From Clostridia bacterium (lineage in GTDB: Bacteria; Bacillota; Clostridia; Christensenellales; Borkfalkiaceae), in contig JAFTTJ010000005.1 of assembly GCA_017466825.1 (NCBI GenBank), positions 59,022 through 123,021 on the forward strand: 64,000 nt of DNA, written 5' to 3'. This document shows positions 52,965 to 59,339 of the stretch, one piece after another. The notes under the pieces were generated by a model. That model saw only the letters and a program-made list of their open reading frames with translations. It was not told the DNA's origin and searched no databases. Each line of letters begins with the position of its first letter. Position 1 is the first letter of the stretch. The translations under genes were made by a program, and so were the position numbers.

Positions 52965-54425
52965 TTAATCGGCGCCCTCTTTTAGTTTTGCTTTCTCTTC
53001 CTTGATCTCCGCTTTCTTTTCAGCAATCATCTCGGCGAGCTTGACTTCGCACTGCTCTCGCTTTTCGGCGTAGATGTTGAACTTCTTCCGTTTGCCGTTT
53101 GGAAGTCTTGGATAGAAGCTGCCTTCCCAGAGGTGATCGTTTATTTGATACAGGCATCCGGTGCCGCTCTTGCGTATCTTTCTCGGGACGGGTTCGGGAT
53201 GGGGCTCTGACGGCTCGTACGTTGCGTTTACGGGCGTGTTTGTGTTCTGCTCGAGTGTTTGCTTTACCTCGGGCATCTGTGCGTCCGTACCGCCGATCTT
53301 GCGGTCGATATTCACCGCCGCCTGCATCTGCATCGTGTCGGTCATATGGCTGTAGATATCAAGGGTGGTCGCGGCAGACACGTGACCGATGGTTGCCGAC
53401 AAGGTTTTGACGTCCATTCCGTTTTCCAACGCCATGGTTGCGAAGGTGTGCCTGAGATCGTGGAAGCGGACGCGCTTACAGCCCGCACGGCGAAGGAGCC
53501 TGCCGAGGATGTCGCTTGTTCCCGTGGGATATCTCGGCGAGTCGGGATTTTGCGGTGACGGGAACATCCATCTGGAATCCACCGTTTTCTTATACTCCTT
53601 CAGCACCGCCACAAGGGAGGGCGGTAGCACGATGGTGCGCACCGACGATTTCGTTTTCGGCACGGAGATCTCCAGCTTGCCGTCCACGGCACACACCTGA
53701 CGGCACACGTGAAGCTCGCCCGTGCGGAAGTTAAGGTCGTCCCACTGTAGGCCAAGCATCTCGCCTCGGCGCATCCCCGTGCCGAGCTCCAACAGGAAGA
53801 ATTCATAGAAGCCGTCCTCCTTGGCTTGCCTTAGGAACCGCCCGAGATCCTCTCGGGACAGCACCTGCATCTCGTGGGCTTTCTTCGGCGGAAGCTTACA
53901 GCCGATGGCGGGATTGGTTCGGATGAGTCCATCCTCCACCGCCTTTTCCAGCGCCGAGCGGCAGCTTGCGTGGCAGGCGCGCACCATTCGGTCGGACAGC
54001 TCGGGACCGTACTGCTCTACGCGGATCCTCCGTCCGTTCTTCTTTAGCCGAGCGTAGAACTGCTGCAGATCGTTCTGCGACAGCTTGTTCAGCGGGATCT
54101 TTCCAATCTCGGGAATGATGTGATCGTAGATGCGGTTCTCGTAGTTTTGCTGTGTCAGCGGACGGACGGCGGGCTTGCAGAAGTTCTCATACCAAAAGTC
54201 GATATAGTCGCCGAAGAGCATATCCGGCTTGCACCGTGTGCTTGGCGGTCGGTACTCCTCGCGGAGCTTTTCCAGCTTCTCTGCACACTCGGTCTTGGTC
54301 TTGGCAAGCACGTTTTTGGTCTTCGGCAGACCTTTATCATCGTAGCCGATGACAACTCGACCTTCCCACCGTCCGTCCTTGCGCTGTCGGAGCATTCCCT
54401 TACCGTTCTTTCTTCTCTTAGCCAT
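52965..54425 (-). CDS. Tyrosine recombinase (integrase) 1 with duplicated AP2-like arm-binding domain
   Basis: Site-specific recombinase of 486 residues. Residues 1-60 are an AP2-like arm-DNA-binding domain (GMLRQRKDGRWEGRVVIGYDDKG); a SAM-like core-binding domain follows (75-170). The catalytic domain carries Arg in LGTGMRRGEMLGLQW, HDLRHTFAT, GHVSAATTLDIYSHM with the nucleophilic Tyr. Unusually, after the catalytic domain comes a second AP2-like unit (GTGCLYQINDHLWEGSFYPRLP, about 415-465) and a charged helix. It overlaps the second recombinase gene by 8 bases; GC content is well above that of the chromosome. Confidence 0.93.
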   Translation of the reverse strand: MAKRRKNGKGMLRQRKDGRWEGRVVIGYDDKGLPKTKNVLAKTKTECAEKLEKLREEYRPPSTRCKPDMLFGDYIDFWYENFCKPAVRPLTQQNYENRIYDHIIPEIGKIPLNKLSQNDLQQFYARLKKNGRRIRVEQYGPELSDRMVRACHASCRSALEKAVEDGLIRTNPAIGCKLPPKKAHEMQVLSREDLGRFLRQAKEDGFYEFFLLELGTGMRRGEMLGLQWDDLNFRTGELHVCRQVCAVDGKLEISVPKTKSSVRTIVLPPSLVAVLKEYKKTVDSRWMFPSPQNPDSPRYPTGTSDILGRLLRRAGCKRVRFHDLRHTFATMALENGMDVKTLSATIGHVSAATTLDIYSHMTDTMQMQAAVNIDRKIGGTDAQMPEVKQTLEQNTNTPVNATYEPSEPHPEPVPRKIRKSGTGCLYQINDHLWEGSFYPRLPNGKRKKFNIYAEKREQCEVKLAEMIAEKKAEIKEEKAKLKEGAD

Positions 54426-55590
54426 TGCCGTCCTCCTTGATAATCAGGTCGTCGAGGAACCCGCCCACGATCTTTGACGCGCGCTTTTGCATATCGGTTG
54501 TTACGTGGGTGTAAGTGTCGAGGGTGAAGCTTGCGTTGGTGTGACCGAGTATCTTAGACAGCGTCTTTGCATCCACACCGCCCGTCAGCGCATGGGTGGC
54601 GAAGGTGTGGCGCAGATCGTGGAAGCGGATCAGCGGAAGCTCCGCACGCTTTAAGAGTACCTTCATTCGATTGTAAGCTGAGTCGGGATAGAGGGGTTGC
54701 TCGGGCTTGTAGAGATTCGGGAAGATCCATTCACCCACCGCAGTTTTCTTTCGCTCACGAAGCATTTCCGCGGTGCTCGGCGGCAGGAGGATCGTTCGCA
54801 TACCGGTTTCGGTCTTGGTGTCGCCCCAAGTCAGTCCTCCGCCACTCTTTACAAGCACCGTGCGCGACACCTTGAGGTGTCCCGTCTCAACATTAAAGTC
54901 CGACCACCTAAGACCGCAGATCTCGCCGCGGCGAAGTCCCGTTGTCAGCTCGGTGTAGAAGAAGTCGCGCCACAGCTCGTCCTGCATCACCACGGCGATG
55001 AACCTTTCAAGCTGTGCATCGGTGAGGATCTGCTTGGGCGGATAGTTGGTTTTCGGTATCGTCGTGCCGTTTGTCGGATTCTTCACGATGAGCCGTTCCT
55101 TCACTGCCGTGTCCATCGCCTCGTGGAGCATCATATGGATCTTGCGCACGTAGCTGTCGGACAGCTTGTGTCCGTGGATGGGATGCGCTTCCGTTCGTCC
55201 GCTACGCTTGAGCTTGTTATACATCCTCTGCACGTCGGCGGTGGTGACGAATGCGATCTGCTTGTCGCCAAGGTGTGGCTTGATGTGAAGGCGCACGGTG
55301 GTTTCGTATGCCTTCCACGTGCTTTCGCGGATGGTGAAGAGCATATACTCATTCAGCCACTTGTCGAGCCACAGACCGAGCGTCATCTTGCTGTCCTCGG
55401 TCAGCTCCACACCGCGGTAATCCTCGATGCGCTGATGAAGCTTATCGAGCACCTCCTTCTGCGTTTTGCCGTAGACGTAACGGTAGATCGGCTTGCCGTC
55501 ATCCTTGTGACCGACGACGATCCTCGCTTCCCATTGACCACGCTTCTTCTGACGAACCATTCCGTCGCCTGCAGGACGTTTCTTTGGCAT
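54418..55590 (-). CDS. Tyrosine recombinase (integrase) 2
   Basis: A 390-residue phage/ICE-type integrase. AP2-like N-terminus GDGMVRQKKRGQWEARIVVG, core-binding domain KMTLGLWLDKWLNEYMLFTI, catalytic Arg in LTTGLRRGEICGLRW, HDLRHTFATHAL and GHTNASFTLDTYTHV with the Tyr. The ATG giving MPKKRPAG is preceded by AGAGAGGTGG. Driven by the shared promoter box at 55617-55644 and coupled to recombinase 1. Two consecutive recombinases of similar design suggest either a heterodimeric reaction or duplication. Confidence 0.93.
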   Translation of the reverse strand: MPKKRPAGDGMVRQKKRGQWEARIVVGHKDDGKPIYRYVYGKTQKEVLDKLHQRIEDYRGVELTEDSKMTLGLWLDKWLNEYMLFTIRESTWKAYETTVRLHIKPHLGDKQIAFVTTADVQRMYNKLKRSGRTEAHPIHGHKLSDSYVRKIHMMLHEAMDTAVKERLIVKNPTNGTTIPKTNYPPKQILTDAQLERFIAVVMQDELWRDFFYTELTTGLRRGEICGLRWSDFNVETGHLKVSRTVLVKSGGGLTWGDTKTETGMRTILLPPSTAEMLRERKKTAVGEWIFPNLYKPEQPLYPDSAYNRMKVLLKRAELPLIRFHDLRHTFATHALTGGVDAKTLSKILGHTNASFTLDTYTHVTTDMQKRASKIVGGFLDDLIIKEDGNG

Positions 55591-55616
55591 CAGCACCACC
55601 TCTCTTTCAGCACAAC

Positions 55617-55663
55617 ACTATACCACAACTTTTTCACAAGTCCAGAGAGAATTGGAAGAAAGA
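55617..55663 (-). promoter_or_regulatory. Element promoter box A (recombinase operon)
   Basis: On the minus strand: CTTTCTTCCAATTC, then CTCTGGACTT, 16 bases between TGGACT and TATAGT. Nearly the same 24-base upstream block occurs at box B. Confidence 0.65.
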
Positions 55664-55665
55664 AT

Positions 55666-56121
55666 TTAATTTTCATCATCTTCATATCCTCTCAATGCCA
55701 TCTCTTCCTTCACAGCTTGCTCGATAGAAAAGAATCCGTAGTTGCACCTGACAGCATAACGCGCACGCGCATTCAGCTCTTCCAACTCCTCATCGGTCAT
55801 GTCGATGATGTTTGCGCCGAGAATATAATTTGCTTTGGCAAGCTCCACGGCAATCTTGAACACCATCGCGCTGAGTCGGTTCATATCGTTCCTCGTGCAC
55901 GCACGGTACGAGGTTATGATGCGGTCGGTCAGCACATCCTGATTCTTTTCGCCGTCAATGCTCGCCGCATATTCGCGTATTGCCTGACTGACAAAGTCCA
56001 CCTCGCGTCCTCGGTGAACGTATTTGTGGGTTTCGATCAGCTGTACAACCTCGGGTCTGAATGCAAATGTTTTTTTGATTTTCTCCGGTTTATCCGTCGA
56101 TTTCGGTTTTGAATTATACAT
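55666..56121 (-). CDS. Ribbon-helix-helix-like element protein, 151 aa
   Basis: The N-terminal part KIKKTFAFRPEVVQLIETHK and REVDFVSQAIREYAASI (about 14-60) has the strand-helix-helix pattern of ribbon-helix-helix DNA-binding proteins. The rest is helical and acidic with no named domain. It has a perfect AAGGAGG site. Its place upstream of the recombinases, next to palindromic sequence, suggests a relaxosome accessory (MobC-like) protein or a regulator of the element; neither is proven. Confidence 0.6.
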   Translation of the reverse strand: MYNSKPKSTDKPEKIKKTFAFRPEVVQLIETHKYVHRGREVDFVSQAIREYAASIDGEKNQDVLTDRIITSYRACTRNDMNRLSAMVFKIAVELAKANYILGANIIDMTDEELEELNARARYAVRCNYGFFSIEQAVKEEMALRGYEDDEN

Positions 56122-56159
56122 AAAAATCCTCCTTAAATATCGCTAATACCTGGTGAAAA

Positions 56160-56306
56160 CAGCAGGGGACAAAAAGCCAGCCATTTTCGAAAAAAGCCAG
56201 CATCTCATATTTTTTCGGCAAGGCTCAAAAAACCTTGAAACAAGCCACTTTTCAGCCCGCTGTTGCGGGCTGATGTGACCGCGAAGCGTGCAAAAGCCAG
56301 CTTCGC
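56160..56306. repeat. Palindromic, repeat-bearing gap (possible oriT or terminator cluster)
   Basis: Three copies of AAAAGCCAGC (56172-56181, 56192-56201, 56292-56301), a perfect hairpin CAGCCCGC/GCGGGCTG (56253-56272) and GCGAAGC/GCTTCGC (56281-56306). The region lies between the HTH protein and the ribbon-helix-helix protein genes. The mix of inverted and direct repeats is usual for transfer origins, but no nic site can be identified. Confidence 0.4.
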
Positions 56307-56334
56307 TTTAACCCGCTTCAAAATAAGTTCTGCC

Positions 56335-56763
56335 TCAAACCGCCGTTTTTCGATACTTTTTGTCGTAGCGCTCCAACTTTTCCTGCGCTTTCGCTCTCGC
56401 CGATTCAAGCCGTGCCATTTCAAGCTGCATTTCGTAATGCCGTTCTATAACATCGCGGATCGGCAGGATCGTATAGCACAGGCTTCCGTTGTGAACGCGT
56501 CCGTCCTTTGTGTTGACCTTGGTCGGCTCGGTGAAGATCAGCCCCTTCTTTTCAAGACCTTGAACATACTTCTTCACGCTGTTTTTGCTTCGACCGATGG
56601 CTTCGCAGATCGTCGCGTAGCTGGGATGACACTTGTACGTTTTTCTGTCCTCGCAACGCATCAGAAACGTATACACCAAGATCTCGCCGTCGGTGAGCCC
56701 GAGACTGAAGATCTCATTCGGCACGGGAAAGAAGTTCTGCATTTTTTGATTTTGCAAATACAT
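56335..56763 (-). CDS. Helix-turn-helix (HTH_36-like) replication-type protein
   Basis: A 142-residue protein with a winged-helix pattern: FFPVPNEIFSLGLTDGEILVYTFLMRCEDRKTYKCHPSYATICEAIGRSKNSVKKYVQGLEKKGLI spans residues 10-75 (key points: VPNEIF, GEILVYTFL, SVKKYV). This fold is common in replication initiators and regulators of Firmicutes mobile elements. A basic helical tail follows (about 105-140). It is co-oriented with the upstream 127-aa gene and downstream of excisionase. Confidence 0.7.
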   Translation of the reverse strand: MYLQNQKMQNFFPVPNEIFSLGLTDGEILVYTFLMRCEDRKTYKCHPSYATICEAIGRSKNSVKKYVQGLEKKGLIFTEPTKVNTKDGRVHNGSLCYTILPIRDVIERHYEMQLEMARLESARAKAQEKLERYDKKYRKTAV

Positions 56764-56772
56764 CGCATCACC

Positions 56773-57156
56773 TCACGCAACCACTCTAACTTTTATTTCG
56801 CATTCAATCGGAATGCATTCGTACCTCATCACTTTATGAAACAACTCCAGCGCGTTCGCAAGCACTACGGTTAAAAACAAGTGATGATATAATTGATCGA
56901 CGCTTGTTTCTCCGTTTCCTTTCCAACGCCTGATCGCATCGTCAAGTTCTTCGGGCATCATTTTGTTGAGCATCATATTGCGGATCATATCTTGTGAGTA
57001 GATATATCCGCAGCATTCAACATTGTCTGCGTTCCACAGCATCAGCATTGCTTCGAGCGCCTTTTGTTTGATCTCGGCATTCTCGTATTTTCTGTCCCTG
57101 TGAAAATAGCAGTCCTTGAGTTCTTTTACAAATCTGATCTCAGAAATGTTTTTCAT
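56773..57156 (-). CDS. Hypothetical element protein, 127 aa
   Basis: Not recognised. A helical protein, MKNISEIRFVKELKDCYF at the start, with MMLNKMMPEELDDAIRRWKG in the middle and a hydrophobic helix LFLTVVLANALELFHKVM near 100-118. Its start overlaps the excisionase stop by 4 bases, so it is part of the excisionase-HTH transcript. Confidence 0.55.
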   Translation of the reverse strand: MKNISEIRFVKELKDCYFHRDRKYENAEIKQKALEAMLMLWNADNVECCGYIYSQDMIRNMMLNKMMPEELDDAIRRWKGNGETSVDQLYHHLFLTVVLANALELFHKVMRYECIPIECEIKVRVVA

Positions 57157-57365
57157 CTAATACCTCCTTTTGTGTTCTCATTAACCCAGATCAAAAATTT
57201 GTCCTTGGGAACGACTAAGCGTTTCCCGATACGGATCGTCGGAAAATCTTTCTCGTGCATCAACTCGTAACAGGACGAAATTGCAATGCCGAGAACATCT
57301 GCGAGCTCCTGCGCATTGATGAAGTACGGAAGCTCCTCGAATGTTTTGATGTTTGATTTTTTCAT
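57153..57365 (-). CDS. xis: Excisionase-family (MerR-like helix-turn-helix) protein
   Basis: A 70-residue DNA-binding protein: FINAQELADVLGIAISSCYELMHEKDFPTIRIG, with the recombination-directionality/MerR-like winged-helix pattern, then VPKDKFLIWVNEN. The ATG with AAAGGA upstream was chosen over an earlier in-frame codon. It probably binds the element's attachment region and helps the tandem recombinases excise the element. Two TTGACT boxes lie upstream. Confidence 0.85.
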   Translation of the reverse strand: MKKSNIKTFEELPYFINAQELADVLGIAISSCYELMHEKDFPTIRIGKRLVVPKDKFLIWVNENTKGGIR

Positions 57366-57499
57366 AATAAATAATTCCTTTCTTTGTTTATTGCGAGTCA
57401 AATATTAAACAACGGTTTAGTCAATCATTTCTATCACCTCTTTCTTGATTTGAAAAAAGATCCCTCTAAGTAGTAGCCGGTGAGAAAGCGTTTCTTATA

Positions 57500-57652
57500 C
57501 CCCTCACTTTATATCCCACACTTTTTTCTGATTTTTAGGAATGTACTTCTATCTTTTATTGCTGACTTTTTTACGATTTGAGTGCCATGTTTTTTACGAA
57601 TTTACAATTTGTTTACTGAAGAACCCCCTCACCTTATATCCCACACTTTTTT
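57500..57652. repeat. 28-bp direct repeats, iteron-like
   Basis: CCCCTCACTTTATATCCCAC plus ACTTTTTT at 57500-57527 recurs at 57625-57652 with one mismatch (125-base period). Each copy is followed by related A/T-rich blocks (TTTTTTACGATTTG, TTACAATTTGTTTAC and TTTTTTGCGATTTG, TTAACAATTTCTTTAC), so the unit is longer than the core and the second copy is shortened. Such repeats bind replication or recombination proteins. Confidence 0.75.
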
Positions 57653-57727
57653 GCGATTTGACCACCGCTTTTTTTGACAATTAACAATTTCTTTACATCT
57701 GCACACGCAATCTGCAAAATGACAACT

Positions 57728-57918
57728 AAAAAAGGGCATGACGATACCACTGAATAATCAGTGTATGTCATGCCCTATCTCGATGGTCAGTGTTCTCACC
57801 CTTACGGGTGGATATAAGCTCTTTTCCGGCTTGCTTTACTGATCGATGATCAGCGTGTCCGGCGGATGGATGCTATGTACGATACATAAAACTATTTAAT
57901 TGTCTTTTGAGTTTCCTC
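57728..57918 (-). ncRNA. Probable structured noncoding RNA with promoter and terminator
   Basis: An extended -10 (TGATATAAT, 57925-57933) reads into about 190 bases with no reading frame. In order on the minus strand: GAGGAAACTC hairpin; TATGTA/TACATA hairpin (about 57872-57886); a CCGG-closed arm containing CTGATC/GATCAG; the hairpin CACCC-GTAA-GGGTG with a GNRA loop (about 57797-57810); and a final 42-base stem-loop GGGCATGAC...GTCATGCCC (57734-57775) followed by TTTTTTA, a strong intrinsic terminator. No match to a family I know. A regulatory or antisense RNA of the element is likely. Confidence 0.6.
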
Positions 57919-57930
57919 GACAGTATTATA

Positions 57931-58054
57931 TCAAATGTGTGCCGAGAAATATGTTGAAGTATGTAGGCTGAAGGAAAATTTTTACTGCTTCGAGCCCTGT
58001 GAGCATATTATACACGAACGGCTTTGCGTTTTCAATAGGGTTTTATGAAGTCGC
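57931..58054. other. Short gene-free stretch upstream of the RNA
   Basis: No reading frame or repeat recognised between the RNA promoter and the terminator of the secreted protein gene. Confidence 0.4.
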
Positions 58055-58085
58055 AAAAAGGTGGGCGTATTTGCGCCCACCTTTT
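58055..58085 (-). terminator. Terminator of the secreted acidic protein gene
   Basis: AAAAGGTGGGCG pairs with CGCCCACCTTTT around a six-base loop and is followed by a T on the minus strand; it is symmetrical enough to act in both directions. Confidence 0.9.
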
Positions 58086-58090
58086 GAACC

Positions 58091-58618
58091 TCAGAAGTGT
58101 TTTCCTTCTCCTGGGCGGTCTTCGCCTTCGCCAATGTAGTCTTCTACCGGTCGATCATCTATCTCGGTGGGTATGTCATTCTCAAAAGGATTGGGCTGAC
58201 CGCCGATCTGCGGCTTGTATTCCGCAAGGCTCTGATCGCCTTCGTCAATACATTCGATGGTGTCTTCTTTCGGTTCTATGATAACCGTTTCTTCGGTGAT
58301 TTCGGTGCATTCCTTTGTCACGGTTTCTTGTACCGGAGGTGCTTTTTCTTCAGTAAATATCTCTGTTTCTTTGGGCACAACTTTGCTTTCAGTTACCGTC
58401 GATTTTTTGGTTTGAACAATGGTTTCTAACTCGCTCACTTCGCCCACAAACGCCGTTTCTGCGGGCTTTTCACTTTCTTCGGGTACTTGCTCCACCTGTA
58501 CCTTTATCGCCGTCTGTGGCGTTTTTACGGCGGTCACATGCGGTTGTTCTGCGCTCCGGTTCGGTGCGGTGAATAGCGCCATAATAAGTGCGAGGATGAT
58601 GGTGATTAACTTTTTCAT
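58091..58618 (-). CDS. Secreted acidic Thr/Glu/Val-rich protein, 175 aa
   Basis: The ATG with GGAAAGGA upstream gives MKKLITIILALIMALFTAPN, a signal peptide. The rest is low-complexity and acidic, rich in Thr, Glu and Val (TKECTEITEETVIIEPKED), with a Pro/Gly-rich end, so it is probably extended and extracellular or wall-associated. No anchor motif or enzyme domain. A spacer or adhesin stalk role is possible. The apparent longer frame upstream runs through promoter box B and the DUF6809 gene and is not used. Confidence 0.6.
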   Translation of the reverse strand: MKKLITIILALIMALFTAPNRSAEQPHVTAVKTPQTAIKVQVEQVPEESEKPAETAFVGEVSELETIVQTKKSTVTESKVVPKETEIFTEEKAPPVQETVTKECTEITEETVIIEPKEDTIECIDEGDQSLAEYKPQIGGQPNPFENDIPTEIDDRPVEDYIGEGEDRPGEGKHF

Positions 58619-58661
58619 ATATGTATTTCCTTTCCGAGCACACCTTTCGCGGCTCAACACA

Positions 58662-58706
58662 AGAATACTCGGAAAATACGCAAAGTCCAGAGAGAATCGG
58701 AAGGAA
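58662..58706 (-). promoter_or_regulatory. Element promoter box B (secreted protein)
   Basis: On the minus strand CTTTCCTTCCGATTCTCTC then TGGACT, 16 bases, TATTCT. Nearly identical upstream block to box A. Confidence 0.6.
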
Positions 58707-58737
58707 AGAGGAACCGCTTTTGCGATTCCTCTTTTCA

Positions 58738-59007
58738 TCATTCTTCTGCCGTCATCACCTCGATGATGATCCTGGCTCCGAGCACGAAACCTCTCACGAA
58801 CGCCTCCCGCTCCGCGATGCCGTACATCTCGTTGGTGCATTCGGTGAACTTCTCGAAGATTTCCTTTTCCTCGTCGTTCAGCCGTTTTTGCAGATCCTCC
58901 TCGTGCCGTACAATGTACCCGAGCAGCTCCGAATACTTGCTCCCTTTCTTGAAGTCCTTCTCGCAGGGCGAGATATTACCGTACCATAATTCTTCAAGGA
59001 TTCCCAT
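58738..59007 (-). CDS. DUF6809-type small protein
   Basis: An 89-residue helical, acidic protein starting MGILEELWYGNISPCEKDF, with LLGYIVRHEEDLQKRL, EEKEIFEKFTECTNEM and FVRGFVLGARIIIEVM. I recognise it as the DUF6809 type found repeatedly in Firmicutes mobile elements, function unknown. It overlaps the end of the preceding gene by 14 bases. Confidence 0.75.
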   Translation of the reverse strand: MGILEELWYGNISPCEKDFKKGSKYSELLGYIVRHEEDLQKRLNDEEKEIFEKFTECTNEMYGIAEREAFVRGFVLGARIIIEVMTAEE

Positions 59008-59266
59008 CGCCGTTCTCCTTTGTGCCGAGCGCGTCCTGAATAATCACCGCTATCAGTATCTTGCCGAACACCTCGATCTCGTTCTCCTCCTCGCCAAACC
59101 GATAGTCGCTGAACCGCTTAATTGCCAAGTCGATGTACTCGGGCTTGACATTCGGGAATAGCCGCCTCAGTTCCTCCGCCCCGATAATGAGAGAGCGGCC
59201 CCGCCTCGGGAAATCCCGATTCAGAACCGCTCTGTTTTCAGTATTTACTTGTTTCTTCCGTGTCAT
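58994..59266 (-). CDS. Hypothetical element protein, 90 aa
   Basis: Not recognised. Start MTRKKQVNTENRAVLNRDFP, with AAGGAGGTA just upstream; middle GRSLIIGAEELRRLFPNVKPEYIDLAIKRF; acidic C-terminal half. It may be a small DNA- or protein-binding regulator. It is the first gene after promoter box C and is coupled to the DUF6809 gene. Confidence 0.6.
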   Translation of the reverse strand: MTRKKQVNTENRAVLNRDFPRRGRSLIIGAEELRRLFPNVKPEYIDLAIKRFSDYRFGEEENEIEVFGKILIAVIIQDALGTKENGDGNP

Positions 59267-59296
59267 ATGCACTACCTCCTTTTCGTGGTAGCACAC

Positions 59297-59333
59297 ACAA
59301 TATCACAGAAAGGGACGAAAGTCCAGAGATTTT
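59297..59333 (-). promoter_or_regulatory. Element promoter box C (90-aa/DUF6809 operon)
   Basis: On the minus strand AAATCTCTGGACTT, 17 bases between TGGACT and TATTGT, about 30 bases upstream of the 90-aa gene. Shares CTCTGGACTT with boxes A and B. Confidence 0.6.
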
Positions 59334-59339
59334 TTGAAT

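Noticed and set aside
54697-56112. 471-codon plus-strand frame opposite recombinase 2
   Set aside because: It runs antisense through the recombinase and the 151-aa gene; GC-rich codon structure of those genes creates the open frame, and no domain or ribosome site supports it.
56205-56423. 72-codon minus-strand frame
   Set aside because: It overlaps the HTH gene in another frame and runs through hairpin repeats; no ribosome site.
57500-57652. CRISPR array
   Set aside because: Only two repeat copies with a long, partly repeated spacer and no cas genes in the window.
58619-58840. 74-codon N-terminal extension of the secreted acidic protein
   Set aside because: It runs through promoter box B and the end of the DUF6809 gene, whereas the inner ATG has a ribosome site and begins a signal peptide.
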